Below are positions 15,632 to 25,362 of a stretch of 64,000 bases of DNA, one piece after another. The notes under the pieces were generated by a model that was not told the DNA's origin, made no database searches, and saw only the letters and a program-made list of their open reading frames with translations. Position numbers and translations under genes: made by a program. Source of the DNA: Dysosmobacter segnis (lineage in GTDB: Bacteria > Bacillota > Clostridia > Oscillospirales > Oscillospiraceae); the NCBI RefSeq assembly GCF_014297285.1, contig NZ_JACOQI010000005.1, positions 1 through 64,000 on the forward strand, given 5' to 3'. Positions within the stretch are counted from its first letter, which is position 1; each line of letters starts with the position of its first letter.

Positions 15632-16992
15632 CTGATAAGCGAATCAATAAGCTCAAAAGAAAACTCCAGGAGGCCCGGTATCGGCTTCTGACACGGGAGC
15701 CGGAGTTGGCGGCGCCGCTGGTAGAGATGTTGTTTGTCACCAATGTGGATGTGCGCCGGATGTCAACAAACGGGAGTTGCATCTACTTTGACGCGAGCTG
15801 GTTGGAAAAGCTCGACGACAACAGCTTGGATTTTGCGCTCTGCCACCAGCTCATGCATATCCGGTTAGGGCATCTCTCACGCCCGCAGTTTTATAAAGGT
15901 GACCGTTTTCACTTTGCCTGCAATATCGTTGTCAACTCCTCGCTTATCCGGTATGACTTCACGGATGACAAGCTCCCTGGAATCGGCGAGATCCACCATG
16001 AGACTTTTTATCCCAAAGTTGAAGGCTGCGAGTTGACGCCTTACGAGGCATTTCAGATGACACCTTTGGATCCTTCCACGTTGAGTGATGCGCAGCGCCG
16101 CAATCTCCTGCTGGATTCAGATGAGTGGTGGGATAGGCCAAACGCCCGCACCGAGGATGGGGTCCTGATTCTCAGCCCGGATGACCCTGATCCCGATGAT
16201 CTAATTCCATCTGAGCGCATTCGAGGAATCATCGAGCGAGTGTGCAAAGGGTTCCGCAAGCAGGAGATGCCTGAAGTATATCGCCCGGAAGCAGATGATG
16301 ATGAACTGGACGATCTCATCTTCGAGTATACAACACGCCCGAGTGCGAATCTCAAAGAGGCAATTCGGGAAATCCGGGGTTCAAAGGACCGCGATGCAGA
16401 AAACTATGACAGCAGCACCCTTTGTGAGCGCGTCCTTCACCGATCGAAAATCACGACTCACGATTGGCAATCTCTCTTGAACCACTTTATCATGGACGAA
16501 ACAAGGGACTACAGCTTTACCCCTCCCGATCGCAGGCTGCAGGACCTGGACTTCTTTCTGCCGGATTACAACGAGTCTGAAACGCCCAGGCTCAATGTTT
16601 TGTTCATGGTTGATATCTCTGCCTCTTTGAAAGATCAGGAAGTGGCCATGGCCGCTGCCGAGATCTGCGCAGCTATTGAGCAATTCGGCGGGATGCTTAG
16701 CGGCTCCATCGGTTTCTTTGATTCGGAAGTCCGACGGGTAGTTCCCATTACCAGTGCGGAAAACCTGCTACAACTGAAGCCATATAGCGGAGGCGGGACA
16801 AGTTTCCAGTGCATTTTTGATTATGTTCGGGAACATATGTCTGACAATGTTCCTTCAGAAATCGTCATCATGACAGATGGGAAAAGCGATTTCCCGGAAT
16901 ATAAGGCCTCATCCGGCATACCTGTGCTCTGGCTGCTCACCAATAACCGTGTTAGGATCCCCTGGGGGCAGGCGGCGTACTTCCGAAAATAG
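15628..16992 (+). CDS. DUF2201-type vWA protein with degenerate metallopeptidase motif
   Basis: This 454-residue protein pairs an N-terminal metallopeptidase-like domain with a C-terminal vWA-like domain. The vWA MIDAS motif is visible as MVDISASL with Thr in GGGTSFQ and Asp in IVIMTDGKSD. The zinc-protease motif expected as HExxH reads HQLMH (codons CAC CAG CTC ATG CAT), so the catalytic Glu is Gln while both His remain. It may bind metal without cleaving. It is translationally coupled to the MoxR ATPase and is its likely partner. Confidence 0.9.
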   Translation: MTDKRINKLKRKLQEARYRLLTREPELAAPLVEMLFVTNVDVRRMSTNGSCIYFDASWLEKLDDNSLDFALCHQLMHIRLGHLSRPQFYKGDRFHFACNIVVNSSLIRYDFTDDKLPGIGEIHHETFYPKVEGCELTPYEAFQMTPLDPSTLSDAQRRNLLLDSDEWWDRPNARTEDGVLILSPDDPDPDDLIPSERIRGIIERVCKGFRKQEMPEVYRPEADDDELDDLIFEYTTRPSANLKEAIREIRGSKDRDAENYDSSTLCERVLHRSKITTHDWQSLLNHFIMDETRDYSFTPPDRRLQDLDFFLPDYNESETPRLNVLFMVDISASLKDQEVAMAAAEICAAIEQFGGMLSGSIGFFDSEVRRVVPITSAENLLQLKPYSGGGTSFQCIFDYVREHMSDNVPSEIVIMTDGKSDFPEYKASSGIPVLWLLTNNRVRIPWGQAAYFRK

Positions 16993-17001
16993 GAGGTATT
17001 T

Positions 17002-17061
17002 GTGCATACACAGGAACAACGTATTAGTCAAAATGCATTGACTTGCCAATTCCGGCTATAA
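17002..17061 (+). CDS. possible 19-codon leader peptide
   Basis: AGGAGG (16991-16996) stands 5 nt before GTG at 17002, opening a 19-codon frame after the vWA gene. It could be a small peptide, a leader for the following gene or a decayed gene start. No family is recognised. Confidence 0.25.
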   Translation: MHTQEQRISQNALTCQFRL

Positions 17062-17071
17062 ACAGTACAAT
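17043..17071 (+). promoter_or_regulatory. candidate sigma-70 promoter for the TPR-nuclease gene
   Basis: -35 TTGCCA (17043-17048), 17-nt spacer, -10 TACAAT (17066-17071), 36 nt before the start at 17107. Confidence 0.5.
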
Positions 17072-17106
17072 GTGAGCACAGAATCATCGCCATGGGGGGG
17101 ATTGCA

Positions 17107-18651
17107 ATGGCAACGGAGAACACCCTTGAAATAATAGCTGATAAGCTTCTCGCACAATTCGACAAGATCCTACTTGATAATTCAACAGACTTTTCATCCT
17201 GCGATCAGATTGTAAAAACAGCTCCTCCTGAACACAAAGGTGGGTTGGAATCCCTTTACTGCGATCTACTTTTGGACGCACTTATTTCGGGTTACTACAG
17301 GTATTCCGAGATGGACACCAAGCAGTTGGTCGATGACCCACTATATACAAAATTCAAGAAAATGGTATATGGACTCGATAGATCGGATCCATACAATTTG
17401 CTGTACTACGCCATTATTGATTTGGTATCTGAAAAGAAAGAGAATGTTCTTCAGTACTTGTCGGCTTACCTAGATGAAAAAATCAAAAGCCTCAAAACAG
17501 AGTCTGGGATATTCACAGCTGAGGATTTCACATACATTCTGGTGGTTCCACTGAAAGAGGGCTTTCCTGGCATGTGGAGCGCCATAGGAAGAATGCTGGA
17601 TAGAGACGATGTTGAAGCAGGAATCCCTGAAATGTGTGCTGCTCTGGATCACCTGTATTATGACTCAAAGAATGAGAGTATCATCGAGTCACTTACCCAG
17701 GTCTTACAGTGTAATCCGAAGATCCTGTTAGCAAAAGAACTTCTTGGATATACCTACTACAATATGCAGATGTGGGGAAATGCACTCTCATATTTTGAGC
17801 AATTTGAAGATGGAAAACCCACATCTCGCATTTTCCTTGAGGGCACCGTCTACTTCTGGATGGCATGGTGCTACGGAAAGAAAAAGGATTATCTCAAGGA
17901 AGAAGAATACTATCGGAAGTCACTTGGGGCTCTTCCTGTCGGCGAAAATACCCTAAATAATCTAGGGTACTCGCTGTATAAACAGAGGAAATTCAAAGAG
18001 GCCCAAAGCGTATTTGAAGACTGCCTGCGGCAGAATCGAGATGTGCGCTATGCCGCAAATAATCTCGTGCGAACCCTTCTCGCCCAAGGCAAGAACGGGG
18101 AGGCTCAGAGAGTCATCCAAGAGCATGAGCGTTTTGTCTCAAAGGATTTGAAGAGGAGGGCTGAAAAGCCAGTTGGCAAAGTAAAAAACGCTGTCCCAGA
18201 GCCTGCCGTTACTGATGTTGAGGCGGAAACGATCATAGACATAGGCGTAAAAAAGCAGCAATTCTCCAGCGAAAAGCTTCTCGAAGATGAACTGGTGCAG
18301 CGGATGGAAATTGGCATTCCTGTATTTGGGATGCCGCTCCGTATATATCAGAAGCGAGGTGTCTATGGCAGGCAATTTGTTTTGAGGAATGGCAGGCTTG
18401 ATATCCTTGGGATTGATACCGCTGGAGACCTGTATGTTATCGAGTTGAAAAAGGACTCTGGCTATGATGACGCTTATGCACAAACGCGAGAGTATATCGA
18501 TTGGATTGAGGAAGATGTTGCAGTCAAAGGACAGCGTGTATTTGGCATAATATGTTTGAATGATCCGACAAAAGATCTCATTGAAAAAGTCAAGGCTGAC
18601 GATCAGATGCGGCTATTTGAGTACTCCATTTCCTATTCAGAGATTATCTAA
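17107..18651 (+). CDS. TPR protein with C-terminal NucS-like nuclease domain
   Basis: This 514-residue protein begins with a helical region, followed by TPR-like repeats at about residues 210-350 (YTYYNMQMWGNALSYFEQF, then LGYSLYKQRKFKEAQSVFED). The last 130 residues carry a PD-(D/E)XK nuclease pattern like NucS/DUF91: LLEDELVQRM, GRLDILGID and VIELKKD. It probably binds a partner through the TPRs and cuts or binds DNA. ATG at 17107 is preferred over 17092 because of the preceding G-rich site. It follows the MoxR-vWA operon in the same direction but has its own promoter candidate. Confidence 0.82.
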   Translation: MATENTLEIIADKLLAQFDKILLDNSTDFSSCDQIVKTAPPEHKGGLESLYCDLLLDALISGYYRYSEMDTKQLVDDPLYTKFKKMVYGLDRSDPYNLLYYAIIDLVSEKKENVLQYLSAYLDEKIKSLKTESGIFTAEDFTYILVVPLKEGFPGMWSAIGRMLDRDDVEAGIPEMCAALDHLYYDSKNESIIESLTQVLQCNPKILLAKELLGYTYYNMQMWGNALSYFEQFEDGKPTSRIFLEGTVYFWMAWCYGKKKDYLKEEEYYRKSLGALPVGENTLNNLGYSLYKQRKFKEAQSVFEDCLRQNRDVRYAANNLVRTLLAQGKNGEAQRVIQEHERFVSKDLKRRAEKPVGKVKNAVPEPAVTDVEAETIIDIGVKKQQFSSEKLLEDELVQRMEIGIPVFGMPLRIYQKRGVYGRQFVLRNGRLDILGIDTAGDLYVIELKKDSGYDDAYAQTREYIDWIEEDVAVKGQRVFGIICLNDPTKDLIEKVKADDQMRLFEYSISYSEII

Positions 18652-18707
18652 CGAAGAAGGCATGTATCCAGCAAGACCGTCCGATCAACTAGACAATCCT
18701 CGTTTCC

Positions 18708-18806
18708 TTGAATGAAATATGTTTTATTCCTCTAATCGGTACGGATAAAGGCAAAGAAGTGATGAAGAATCTTTTCAAAGAGCAGCTTAAACGCCAGAAA
18801 AAGTAA
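18708..18806 (+). pseudogene. possible 3' remnant of an unidentified gene
   Basis: A 32-codon frame, rich in Lys (TDKGKEVMKNLFKEQLKRQ) and ending in TAA at 18806, has protein-like composition but no ribosome binding site and is preceded by a stop. It looks like the tail of a lost gene. The hairpin GTCAAAAGG/CCTTTTGAC (18808-18829) follows directly. Confidence 0.3.
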
Positions 18807-18850
18807 TGTCAAAAGGCATACCTTTTGACCGACTGAACTGAACATGAAAA

Positions 18851-18900
18851 ACACGCCCCAAGAGTGCGCCAAAACATCGGCGTTCACTTTTGGGGCGTGT
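18851..18900. terminator. long inverted repeat between convergent genes
   Basis: ACACGCCCCAA (18851-18861) pairs with TTGGGGCGTGT (18890-18900), with additional inner pairing CGCC/GGCG. It lies between genes ending at 18651 and 18952 and has T and A tracts outside, so it could terminate both. Confidence 0.7.
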
Positions 18901-18951
18901 CATTTTCGTTTAGTACATTTTGGGTCAGCGGGGGCAACGAGGATCTTCCCA

Positions 18952-19128
18952 CTAACCCTCGGCTTTTGTAAAGATTATTTTGTTATCAACGACTTCGAAA
19001 AGCAGCTCATCTCCGTCGTTAAGATCCAATGCATTCCGCACCCATTTTGCAATATGGATCTGCCCATCATTAAACAAAGGTGACTGTATGTTCTTGGCAT
19101 GCATCGCGCCCCCAACATTTATTCTCAT
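18952..19128 (-). CDS. AbrB/SpoVT-like swapped-hairpin protein
   Basis: A small protein whose last 45 residues follow the AbrB/MazE pattern (DGQIHIAKWVRNALDLNDGD), a dimeric DNA-binding fold used by transition regulators and antitoxins. The start is uncertain: ATG at 19128 gives 58 residues; ATG at 19104, close after GGGGGC, gives 50. No toxin gene is adjacent. It closes the minus-strand defence block. Confidence 0.65.
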   Translation of the reverse strand: MRINVGGAMHAKNIQSPLFNDGQIHIAKWVRNALDLNDGDELLFEVVDNKIIFTKAEG

Positions 19129-19180
19129 TTTTATTCTATAATCCTGTTCTTTCCGGGCGATGAACAATTTATGGCAAATC

Positions 19181-19420
19181 TTATTTCGGAGTGCAGGCAC
19201 CACCCTGCATGGGCAGCTTGTTGACACCCTTGTAGTCCACGAACTTGCCGGCAGATGGTTTTGCAGCCGGCACTTTCTGTACGGTGCTGCCCATCATTGC
19301 CTTCATCTTTTCGATCTTCTTATCGAGCTTAGGGGTAGGTTGTCCATTCCGGGTTGCCTGTGCCTTGGCCATTGTAAGACGCTGATATTGTTGCTTCAAA
19401 GACATCTCTTGTTTTTTCAA
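19181..19420 (-). CDS. small basic hypothetical protein
   Basis: A 79-residue, Lys/Gln-rich soluble protein with a predicted helical first half (KLDKKIEKMKAMMG) and a flexible tail. TTG at 19420 is used because GGAGGG lies 6 nt upstream. Not recognised. Confidence 0.6.
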   Translation of the reverse strand: MKKQEMSLKQQYQRLTMAKAQATRNGQPTPKLDKKIEKMKAMMGSTVQKVPAAKPSAGKFVDYKGVNKLPMQGGACTPK

Positions 19421-19472
19421 TATGATCCCTCCATTAGTAGTTTTTGAGGAACAACGACTTCAGGCTAAACTA

Positions 19473-19961
19473 TTAGGTCTTTTCCCAGAGGCTTGTCCTC
19501 ATATGTATCCAGGACACATCAATATTCTCTTTGAATTCTTCCCCGTTCACAGTCGTGGCAACGATACGGCACTGCTTGAATCCTAACCGTTTGCAATGCC
19601 ATTCGATTGCATCCGCATCCTGCTGCGTCAGAACATATGATATGTTGTGGTATGGGAGGATAGTGGCGTCTTCACTACTCGGAAAGCACTGAATCAGAAG
19701 TTGCTTCCGCCAACACATGTCAAAACTCTCAATGATAACCGGTGATTGGCCCACATTATAGATTTCAATACAGTACTCAGATGAACTCGTCTTTGTGCGT
19801 AACCCTTCTTCAACCAACTCGGTGTCCGGGGTAGAATTAAGTTTGAAGCAGAGGTGCGGTCTTAAACGGCGAGCTGCGCTCATCTCATTAAGACCCCAGC
19901 CGATAATCACACCAAGTACTGTAAAGGCTCCGCCAATGACTACTGAAATCAACGCATCCAT
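19473..19961 (-). CDS. single-pass membrane protein of unknown function
   Basis: This 162-residue protein has one N-terminal membrane helix (about residues 4-24, ISVVIGGAFTVLGVIIGW) and a soluble domain of about 130 residues, likely facing the cytoplasm because of the Arg-rich stretch after the helix. No family is recognised. It lies 45 nt downstream of the DUF262-HNH gene on the same strand and may be an accessory defence component. Confidence 0.65.
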   Translation of the reverse strand: MDALISVVIGGAFTVLGVIIGWGLNEMSAARRLRPHLCFKLNSTPDTELVEEGLRTKTSSSEYCIEIYNVGQSPVIIESFDMCWRKQLLIQCFPSSEDATILPYHNISYVLTQQDADAIEWHCKRLGFKQCRIVATTVNGEEFKENIDVSWIHMRTSLWEKT

Positions 19962-20005
19962 CTCTCACACAATCCTTATCCTCATATGAGCTAGTTTATA
20001 AATAA

Positions 20006-21172
20006 TCACCTGTTTCCTTTGGCGTGATTATGTGTTCTGCAGAGCATCTGGCAATTTTTGATGTCAGTCGCGCCCCCCTTGCTCCAGGCGGTAACATGAT
20101 CCGCATCCATCTCAGCTTCTTTGTAGATGCGTTTGGCGTTGGCATCATGTCCCAATGCACATAGAGGACAATTGGATTCTCCTTTTTCTTGAGCAACCTT
20201 TGTTTGTTTCAAATAGACCGCTTTCTTTGTTTTCTGATCAAATACACGAATATTAAGGAGAATGGGATTCTCCTCACCGCCCAGAATATATTCGAATATT
20301 CCTTTTTTGTCTGTAACTTGCGTATCTTCAAGCAGCGTGGCAACCCTTTCAGAGACATTTTCCTTCGAGTATGCATTATTGTGGAACCGACGGTAGAGGT
20401 CGCCCCAATCTAGCCCACACATCTCGCTGCCAGTGTAATCAAATACAGAATCAATCCAATCAATCACTGTATCGAAGTGGTTTTTTAATTCGGTGATGCT
20501 GGAATCATATCTATGGAGAGCCATGTATTCATCAATGTTGTGGTTACTTACCCAATCAAGAGCAGCCTCCAAAATGTACTGCCGCTTTGGATCACCTTTT
20601 ACATATGTCTGCCAGCGGTTCATATTTGCGTTCCCAGTGTTCGAAAACACCTCTCGTGCCTTCGTTACAAAAGAGCCATGATAAGATGCATTTCGCAATT
20701 CCTGTTTTACTAGTGGGACGCCCGCAATGTTTATTGTTTCAAACCATGCTTGAATCTCAGACGGTTCACCTTCGCATACATAGATGGTCAGGGGTGCGTT
20801 TGTTATCCGGTCTTGCAAATCCTTATCAAGGCTATCGAAATATCGAGGTTTCCCATCTATTTCCACAGCGAATTGCCAAGATTGGTTAACGTACCGTGCA
20901 AATGAGGTGATGCGCTGCTGTCCATCTAGAACTTCATACATTCCGTCTTTGTTTTTGACAAAATAGATCAATCCTAGCGGGTATTTCTTCAATAATGACT
21001 CGACAACGGCTACGTCGCGTTTTCCGTCTCCATAGATATAATTACGCTGATACTCCGGTTGGATAATGAGCTGCCCATCAAGGCCAAAGAGTCCCTTGCC
21101 CTCGTTTTTGTCAAAGATGAATCCCTTACAAACATCGCCGACAGTCCATTCGGTATGAAGAGTTGTGATCAT
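20006..21172 (-). CDS. DUF262 plus HNH endonuclease protein
   Basis: The 388-residue protein has an N-terminal DUF262/ParB-like domain ([16 protein letters not shown], then [21 protein letters not shown] motif intact) and a C-terminal HNH nuclease domain with zinc-type Cys (CPLCALG) and [13 protein letters not shown] followed by [10 protein letters not shown]. Its start shares one base with the stop of the methyltransferase gene (TAATG), so the two are coupled like a restriction-modification pair. It would be the restriction partner; DNA specificity is unknown. Confidence 0.85.
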   Translation of the reverse strand: MITTLHTEWTVGDVCKGFIFDKNEGKGLFGLDGQLIIQPEYQRNYIYGDGKRDVAVVESLLKKYPLGLIYFVKNKDGMYEVLDGQQRITSFARYVNQSWQFAVEIDGKPRYFDSLDKDLQDRITNAPLTIYVCEGEPSEIQAWFETINIAGVPLVKQELRNASYHGSFVTKAREVFSNTGNANMNRWQTYVKGDPKRQYILEAALDWVSNHNIDEYMALHRYDSSITELKNHFDTVIDWIDSVFDYTGSEMCGLDWGDLYRRFHNNAYSKENVSERVATLLEDTQVTDKKGIFEYILGGEENPILLNIRVFDQKTKKAVYLKQTKVAQEKGESNCPLCALGHDANAKRIYKEAEMDADHVTAWSKGGATDIKNCQMLCRTHNHAKGNR

Positions 21173-22383
21173 TATTTAGCCCCGCCCTTCTTAGATTGAA
21201 TAAAGATTCGCCCGTAGGTAATAAGTGGAATCCCTTCATCAGATAGTATGTATGTATTCTGTACCCGCCAAGTATTGTTCATATCTTTATACTTTTGTTG
21301 CATCTCAGGTGACGGTGGGGTATAGAAGTCGCACTCAGTCTCTGCCCACTTCAAGTCACCCCTTCGCCCTAGTATCTCGAACTGCTCCGGGTCATAACGA
21401 TCCATAAATGTCATTGGAACACCCATTATCCCGTCGTAATCAGAAGGGATACATTCAACAAACGGAACCTCGATGGCATCATAATTGTCATAACGTGGAT
21501 ACTCTATTTTCCCATATTCCTTCTCTAGTTTCTTGCGCAGTTTTTTATTGTACTTCAGATTATGTGCCATGGTATCAAGAAGGAGTGGTTCGTGGCGCTT
21601 ACCATGATCGATATTGGTAAACCAACACGCTGATGCCAAACGACCCATTACCACGCCATCAATAATTTTGTAAGCAGAGCCCTCTTTCTTATTCTCAATA
21701 AGCCACTGCTTATAATCATCAGTGACATGGAAATACATATCCTGGCTTAGAGATTTGTAACCAAGCCAGATTTCATTTCGTTCTAAATGCGGGAACACTT
21801 CTTTGTCATTGATAGCATTCATGTTGCCCAGAATAACGAATTTCTTATTTGCTTCCAAGATCCACTGGAGAAATCCCATTCTCCCTTTTGATGTCGAAAA
21901 CTGACTAAAAGGCGGATTAGTGATGATAATGTCAGCTTCATCACGAAGAGCCGTCACTTCAACAGAACGGAAATCCCCATCACCATCAAGATATCCAGAG
22001 AATTCAATATCATCAGCATCGACACTTCCAGATCCATCTCTATCACATGTCAAGGTAAAAAGCTTGCCATGAGTCTCATGTTTTTCTTGATCAAAGAGCG
22101 GCGACTCCATTTCGAACAGCGTTAGTTGCTGGTTTCCAGCACTCTTAGCATAAGACGTTGAAATTAACTTTTTAAGGCCAAAACGATTGAAATTAGCCGC
22201 AAAATACTTCGTGAAGTTCGACCATTCCGGATCGTCACATGGCAAGAGAATGACTTTATCTCTAAACACATCTGGATTAAACTCGATATAGGCGTTGATT
22301 TCCGCCTCAATATCACTATATTGCGTATAGAATTCATCATTCTGCACAGCTTTTGCTCTGCTGAGACTCGCATTTGCTGCCAT
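21172..22383 (-). CDS. EcoRI-family adenine-specific DNA methyltransferase
   Basis: This 403-residue protein matches the M.EcoRI family of N6-adenine methyltransferases, with catalytic NPPF in [14 protein letters not shown] and an N-terminal region typical of the family ([19 protein letters not shown]). ATG at 22383 has GGGAGG 7 nt upstream; the longer in-frame start has none. It lies between a GmrSD-like nuclease and a DUF262-HNH protein and probably protects host DNA from the latter. Confidence 0.9.
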   Translation of the reverse strand: MAANASLSRAKAVQNDEFYTQYSDIEAEINAYIEFNPDVFRDKVILLPCDDPEWSNFTKYFAANFNRFGLKKLISTSYAKSAGNQQLTLFEMESPLFDQEKHETHGKLFTLTCDRDGSGSVDADDIEFSGYLDGDGDFRSVEVTALRDEADIIITNPPFSQFSTSKGRMGFLQWILEANKKFVILGNMNAINDKEVFPHLERNEIWLGYKSLSQDMYFHVTDDYKQWLIENKKEGSAYKIIDGVVMGRLASACWFTNIDHGKRHEPLLLDTMAHNLKYNKKLRKKLEKEYGKIEYPRYDNYDAIEVPFVECIPSDYDGIMGVPMTFMDRYDPEQFEILGRRGDLKWAETECDFYTPPSPEMQQKYKDMNNTWRVQNTYILSDEGIPLITYGRIFIQSKKGGAK

Positions 22384-22437
22384 AGGTTTTCCTCCCAGCT
22401 TCCGATAATTCTTTTTCCGACTCAACTGTCAGAAATA

Positions 22438-24981
22438 CTAAGTCCAAAACGGCTGCATAGCAGACAGCAGTTTCTTTGCCTGTTGTGTATGGAAAGCAAT
22501 CATCGCATCCCAGTCATCCTCTTTAGTAATGCTGACCTCCGTCATCTTGTCATAGATCCGGCAACCTCTGACGCCTTCTTGGCAAACCCAAGTCAGTGCC
22601 TTGCCGTAGGCCGTTTCTATCTCAGAACGGTGGGTTTCAAGCAGTCTGTATACCGCCCGATTCTTATCATAATCGCCCTGATCAATGTAGATTTCCACAC
22701 GCGCTGAATCGAAGTTTGCCACACAAGAAATCAAAACGCCCGGTTTATTGGTGCCGCCATAAACCGCGTTGTTTTTTTGAGGATTCGCATTCTGGAAACT
22801 GCCGGTTGTCTTCTGGATCAACGGCAGGGCTTTCTCCCAGTACTTTCTTCTGATCTTATGGCGCTCTGCCTCGTCTTCAGATCCAGTGTCTTTTGCATCA
22901 TCAAGAAAGAACACCAGATCGGATGGATCCTGCTTGTACTGCTCAAAAAACTTCCGCAGTAGATTGATTTTATACTGAGTGGCAGTACCCGTCCAGACAT
23001 AGATATCCTCGTCAATCTTGACGCAGCTGGAATAATTCTCGGCAGTTCTTCCCACATGAATTGAGAGTTCAACACTGTCGTCGGCATCGGCCAGATAATT
23101 AAGATAAGACTTGTCCGCATTATGGAGTTCTTTCAGAACAGCAGCATACATTTCAGCCCAAGATGTTGTGTCATGCTCCATGCCACGGAACCTGTATTTG
23201 ACGAGGGTCCGCCCTGTGAGGTTTATTTCATCATCAAGGGCCACTTCATCATATTGCTTTTGCGGTGGCGTATACGAACTTGCCGCATATGGCCAGAGTT
23301 GGATTGCCTGTTGAGTCAGATATCCACATCGTTCTTCTAATTCAGCCAGTCCCCAGTGTTCCTTTTGCGCTACGCGCTGATTCATCTTTATCCCGCTCTG
23401 AAGATACCCATCCTGCATGGTTTTCTTTTCGGAGAATGGGCTATTACTGTACTTTGAGTTGTATGCTGTCAGGGTGAGATTTGCAAGGCGATGAAGCCAA
23501 TCGCTATGGATAGTCTCCGCATCGTCTTTCAATTCGCTAATCCAGACCGGAGTGAGCTTTTGAGGCATGATATGTTCGATGGTATATTCTCCGCTATCCA
23601 AACGGCCATAGATTTCTTTATATTCGCTGCTATCACCATTCTCTAATCTTTCGAATAGATAGGCCTTATACCGAGGTGGCATAGCATAGATGTTCTTGTT
23701 TTTCAGTCCCTCGGCAAATGCCTCGTCATCAGGGAATGCCGCCTTCTCCTTCTTGGAAGTCAACACATATTTCAGCTTTTCGATGAACATGTTGTAGGTT
23801 CCATCAAAACGCCTGATGTCGGAGCTGAGTGTCAGGAAAACCTTGGCCAGTGTATTGGAGGGAAGATCACAGATAATTCGGCGCAGCAAATAGGACTCTA
23901 CGATCCGGCAGGTCTCAGTGACCTCGTCCACAGTCAATATGCCTTCCTCCTGGAGCCGTAGCACCTCCATCAAGAAGGGGCGAGTAACACTGCTCTCAAA
24001 CCGATTCAAACGGAAAATGGATGCTTTCAGTTTCGTGGGGAAGCTCTGGTGGCCGACCAGCAGCTTGTTGTACCGCTTGGCATAAGCCAGGAGATCCTTC
24101 ATGATTTCTTCCATCTCACCGGTACGCTTATCGGCAAACGCCTTAAAATCGGTGTAGATGTCTTTCATGCTGGAGATTTTCTTATTCTTGATGCTTAGAT
24201 AGTCACGGATGAATGGGCTGACATCGTAGGAATTGTTCTGCTTATCGTAGCCCGCATTCTTCTCAATGGGGTTCCAGTAACTATCGTAGTAACGCTCCTG
24301 TTCCTCAATGTCGAGGCCCATCAGGACGAAGTTCCGGATTTTGTCGCCCTCATTCAGTTCGAGTCCGGTAGAGTTGAGGCTCTCAAAAACGAGCTGAGGA
24401 TCATCGTCAGGAGGTGTCAGCGTGATGTCGATGATCTGCAGCTTTTCAACGGCCTTGAAGAGCTGGTCGATTGTAATGGCTTGCTTTTGGATCTCATTGT
24501 AGAAGAATAGATAGTTCTGAGTGATGTTTGAAGAGCGTGCGAAGTTTTCGGGGTCTCCCCACAGGCGATCATAGGCATCCTGGTCACCCTTGATAGGTTT
24601 CAATTTGACCTTTCGGTTCTTAGGGTTAATCTCATCCACCAAGTATTTCTTGGTGATCTGCGCATAAAGAGTATCGTCCTCAGGAACAACCTTTCCATCT
24701 TTGATCAGATTGGCCATAGCCAAAAGGAGCAGGGAAACGGTCGTAATGCGCTGCTGGCCATCAATGACGAGGTAGTCAGAACTACTGCCCATAGGGTCGC
24801 TTACAGACACGATGCCGCCAAAGAAGTGCCACCGCTTCTTGTTTTGGATCGTCCGAACAAGATCCTGGTACAGCTTTTTACAGTGCTCCTCGCGCCAATC
24901 ATAGTTTCGCTGATAGACAGGAATGATCAGCTTGTCCGCATTTTTCAAATAATGAGTAAGAAGTTTTCCTTGGCCGTTCAT
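22438..24981 (-). CDS. GmrSD-like DUF262/DUF1524 restriction protein
   Basis: The 847-residue protein has an N-terminal DUF262 domain (IPVYQRNYDWREEHC and VIDGQQRITTVSLL) that binds and hydrolyses nucleotide, a DUF1524 HNH nuclease region (GEYTIEHIMPQKL, then HRLANLTLTAYN and SNSPFSEKK), and a C-terminal domain of about 250 residues of the DUF4268 type. The arrangement is that of type IV, modification-dependent restriction enzymes such as GmrSD and BrxU. It overlaps the upstream HTH gene by 4 nt. Confidence 0.9.
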   Translation of the reverse strand: MNGQGKLLTHYLKNADKLIIPVYQRNYDWREEHCKKLYQDLVRTIQNKKRWHFFGGIVSVSDPMGSSSDYLVIDGQQRITTVSLLLLAMANLIKDGKVVPEDDTLYAQITKKYLVDEINPKNRKVKLKPIKGDQDAYDRLWGDPENFARSSNITQNYLFFYNEIQKQAITIDQLFKAVEKLQIIDITLTPPDDDPQLVFESLNSTGLELNEGDKIRNFVLMGLDIEEQERYYDSYWNPIEKNAGYDKQNNSYDVSPFIRDYLSIKNKKISSMKDIYTDFKAFADKRTGEMEEIMKDLLAYAKRYNKLLVGHQSFPTKLKASIFRLNRFESSVTRPFLMEVLRLQEEGILTVDEVTETCRIVESYLLRRIICDLPSNTLAKVFLTLSSDIRRFDGTYNMFIEKLKYVLTSKKEKAAFPDDEAFAEGLKNKNIYAMPPRYKAYLFERLENGDSSEYKEIYGRLDSGEYTIEHIMPQKLTPVWISELKDDAETIHSDWLHRLANLTLTAYNSKYSNSPFSEKKTMQDGYLQSGIKMNQRVAQKEHWGLAELEERCGYLTQQAIQLWPYAASSYTPPQKQYDEVALDDEINLTGRTLVKYRFRGMEHDTTSWAEMYAAVLKELHNADKSYLNYLADADDSVELSIHVGRTAENYSSCVKIDEDIYVWTGTATQYKINLLRKFFEQYKQDPSDLVFFLDDAKDTGSEDEAERHKIRRKYWEKALPLIQKTTGSFQNANPQKNNAVYGGTNKPGVLISCVANFDSARVEIYIDQGDYDKNRAVYRLLETHRSEIETAYGKALTWVCQEGVRGCRIYDKMTEVSITKEDDWDAMIAFHTQQAKKLLSAMQPFWT

Positions 24982-25223
24982 GCCTTACCCTCCAGCCCAT
25001 CAGTGGCGTTCTTCTTTCCGGGTTTCTTATATTTCTCGGAGTAACCGATATACTTTCCGCTCTTTATTCTGGCATCCACTGGCTTTTCTGCGTCTTTTGG
25101 AAGGAGCCAACAATAACCAGCACGCTCTGCGCCCGGTATCCGCCCTTGAGAGCAAAGCGTTTGAATACGCCTGTTAGATAGGTTCCATTTAGTTGCTGCT
25201 TCGCTTATGGTCATATAATCCAT
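24978..25223 (-). CDS. small HTH DNA-binding protein of the defence operon
   Basis: An 81-residue protein with an excisionase/MerR-like winged HTH (MTISEAATKWNLSNRRIQTL, then GRIPGAERAG and WLLPKDAEKP) and a basic tail. It heads the operon, overlaps the nuclease gene by 4 nt and is the likely regulator or DNA adaptor. Confidence 0.85.
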   Translation of the reverse strand: MDYMTISEAATKWNLSNRRIQTLCSQGRIPGAERAGYCWLLPKDAEKPVDARIKSGKYIGYSEKYKKPGKKNATDGLEGKA

Positions 25224-25362
25224 CTCGACACCTCACACATAACAAAGAGGTCCTGTCGTGGCAGAACCTCTAAATGGCTGCCAAAGTACGCAGCTGTAAA
25301 ACTATCAAGTATCAAGTTAATAATACACCATCATGCGAATAATATCAAGCCAGCTATGTGGA

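Noticed and set aside
19494-20170. Further WYL-type operators: TGTCC...GGACA at 19494-19516 and 20148-20170
   Set aside because: The half-sites are 13 nt apart instead of 8, they lie inside coding regions and no -10 follows at 10 nt.
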